Origin: Trichomonas vaginalis G3
Taxonomy: Eukaryota > Parabasalia > Trichomonadida > Trichomonadidae
Length of the DNA stretch: 64,000 nt
Assembly: GCF_026262505.1 (NCBI RefSeq)
Contig: NC_067203.1
Coordinates: forward strand, 22,735,411 to 22,799,410
Direction of reading: 5' to 3'
The notes under the pieces: generated by a model
Databases searched by the model: none
Told to the model about the DNA's origin: nothing
What the model saw: only the letters and a program-made list of their open reading frames with translations
Part shown: positions 62,691-64,000 of the stretch, piece after piece
How the letters are laid out: every line of letters starts with the position of its first letter
How positions within the stretch are numbered: position 1 is the first letter of the stretch
Translations under genes and position numbers: made by a program

Positions 62691-63802
62691 TTAAAGCCCA
62701 TAAAATGAATTAAGAACACATAAATTTTTATCATCTGCGACGTGACGAATACATTTTAATTTACTCAAGAATGCGTACCCTGATACATTAAATCTAATTC
62801 CTGTCTTATTTAATTTCACAACTTTGAAAAGGAATGTATGAATAGCTATAAAATGATGAGAAGATGTTTTATGGGTTGCTTCCATTTTTTCTGAAATAAA
62901 TGAATAAATATAATGTTTATAAGTTTTCATATCTTTTATGTTCTTAATAACGAATGGTATAGCCCTTTCCACTTCGTCTTCCTTCGGTGCTGTTCTTTCA
63001 TATGAAACATTATTGGTATCTTCAATAATGAAACCACAATCACACAAAATTTTATAGGTTCCAGTGGTTTCTTTTGATATTTTATCTAATAAATCAAAAA
63101 CTTTATCAACACCTGTGCATTTATTTAAATAATAATTTGTGTAAATATCATGATCTTCTTTCTTAATCGTATTAGTTGCATATGTCACATTTTAAGAGCT
63201 TTTTTGAATTTTTCGGAATCTAAAGGTGGTGAAAGTAGGATACAGGGGTATTCTTCATTATCAATAAATTGTAACTTATGTTTACGAATAAATTTAGTAC
63301 CTTCTTCTGAAAGTGTTTCGTCTATTTCACCATCTAATAAATTTTGTGTTGATTCTGAGACATAATTTTTATATCTTTCTTCATGAGATTTCTGAACTTC
63401 TGATTCTGAAGCTGGGATATTCATTAAATCCTCTACTTCATTTTCATTATATTTTTCAACTTCTCTTAATTCCTTAATTTTTTCATCTATTTCATCTCTT
63501 ATTTTTTTCAGTCTTTCAATTTCAATTTCATCGTATTCATCATCTTTAATCCGTTCTTCATAATATTCAGGGAAAACATCAGGTTCTTTTGGTTTTTCTT
63601 CTTCAGATGTAGGATATAAGAAATTTATAACATCATATCTATTCATTTTTCCATCATAATCTAAATCATTTAATAACTCAGCAAATTTTTGACAATTTCT
63701 TAAATAATATTTACTAACTTCATAACACATCTCATCTAATATATCCTTTATTTCCTCATTTGTGAATCCCAATTTTTTAACGTCGTTAGTCTTGACGCTC
63801 AT
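62691..63802 (-). pseudogene. Polymerase-upstream gene of Polinton C
   Basis: The start is at MSVKTNDVKKLGF (63802) after a TTTGTATGAA leader. A helical N-terminus is followed by acidic coiled coil (EIEIERLKKIRDEIDEKIKE) and an alpha/beta C-terminal part (TYKILCDCGFIIED, FHFIAIHTFLFKVV-like). It is not intact. It is in the same position, just before the polymerase, as the 288-aa gene of element A. A short piece is left in element B. A terminal-protein role is possible from position only. Confidence 0.5.
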
Positions 63803-63877
63803 TTCATACAAAATAAAAATAAATTATTCAAAAATGTAAGACATGAATTTTTAAAGTTTATTTTTTTATTTTTTATT

Positions 63878-64000
63878 TCATTCATGAAAATAATTATTTC
63901 TAATTTCTTTTATTCTCTCGTACATACTAGATTTGAAGAATTCGGAACTTTTACCATAATCTCCTAAATGTTTTCTTATCCCTAACGTGTGCCAGTTATT
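63878..64000 (-). CDS. 3' end of a TIR-proximal gene, cut by the window edge
   Basis: Reading from the right edge: NNWHTLGIRKHLGDYGKSSE, FFKSSMYERIKEIRNNYFHE and a stop at 63878-63880. The last ten residues match those of the TIR genes of B and of C's left side, so the right TIR of element C is likely to be near, just outside the window. Confidence 0.55.
   Translation of the reverse strand, partial: NNWHTLGIRKHLGDYGKSSEFFKSSMYERIKEIRNNYFHE

Larger units (their letters stand above)
42618..64000. mobile_element. Polinton element C, right end outside the window, broken
   Basis: Starts AGTAGTAGGATAGGAAGGGG, a variant of the element B tip, and extends at least 21.4 kb. Parts in order: TIR gene, pVI-like peptides, major capsid protein, packaging ATPase, two conserved virion proteins, jelly-roll-like protein, penton-like protein, fibre-like protein, KilA-N gene, primase-SF3 helicase, two more KilA-N genes, a 313-aa gene, integrase, polymerase with an HNH-like insert, and upstream genes. 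The capsid block is nearly identical to element B. About eight to ten breaks are visible; the helicase, fibre-like and integrase genes look whole. Confidence 0.9.

Noticed and set aside
1-64000. tRNA, rRNA or other RNA genes
   Set aside because: No cloverleaf with A and B boxes and no rRNA-like conserved stretch was noticed on either strand. A covariance-model scan would be needed to exclude small ones.

Overview
The window is AT-rich eukaryotic DNA that I read as Trichomonas vaginalis (a parabasalid protist). The evidence is a Pmp-like surface protein gene with a TCA+1(T)(T) initiator 25 bp before its ATG, a mariner copy matching Tvmar1 in size, ends and D,D34D transposase, an IS481-type eukaryotic transposon, intron-poor short-leader genes, and above all three large Polinton/Maverick elements. 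No RNA genes or CRISPR arrays were seen.

Layout. 1-1108: host intergenic DNA. 1136-3678 and 24596-25102: the two halves of one host Pmp gene, split by Polinton A (3679-24595, TSD CCATT, ~506-bp TIRs that look identical by eye). Polinton A itself carries two later insertions: a 1.59-kb non-autonomous element with a 9-bp TSD in its left TIR, and a Tvmar1-like mariner in its fibre gene. 25149-27365: an IS481EU/Ginger-like DNA transposon just behind the Pmp stop codon, holding a remarkable array of seven hairpins. 27782-28858: a host coiled-coil gene on the minus strand. 28897-40600: Polinton B (TSD AATATA, 11.7 kb), inserted 38 bp upstream of that gene's ATG. 41114-42349: a second host gene, helical, minus strand. 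42618-64000: Polinton C, of the same family as B, running off the right edge of the window.

How the genes fit together. Each Polinton has a virus-like set. The capsid block holds a double-jelly-roll major capsid protein in B and C, a penton-like minor capsid protein, other jelly-roll-like proteins, small amphipathic pVI-like peptides and an A32/FtsK-type packaging ATPase. The replication and integration block holds a family B DNA polymerase and a retroviral-type integrase. There are also accessory KilA-N DNA-binding genes. A and C carry a fibre-like protein with a phage-tail-collar tip. C also carries an archaeo-eukaryotic primase/SF3 helicase gene. All three elements are broken fossils. A has roughly eight broken or interrupted genes; B is an internally reduced relative of C; C has roughly eight to ten breaks.

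The most interesting signals are: the alternating hairpin arrays in two unrelated DNA transposons; evidence that A and C, which differ in polymerase and integrase type, have exchanged a fibre-tip and KilA-N block; a 125-bp noncoding repeat sitting at module borders of the Polintons; a primase-helicase next to a PolB in one element; and an HNH-like zinc nuclease domain inside the polymerase of C.
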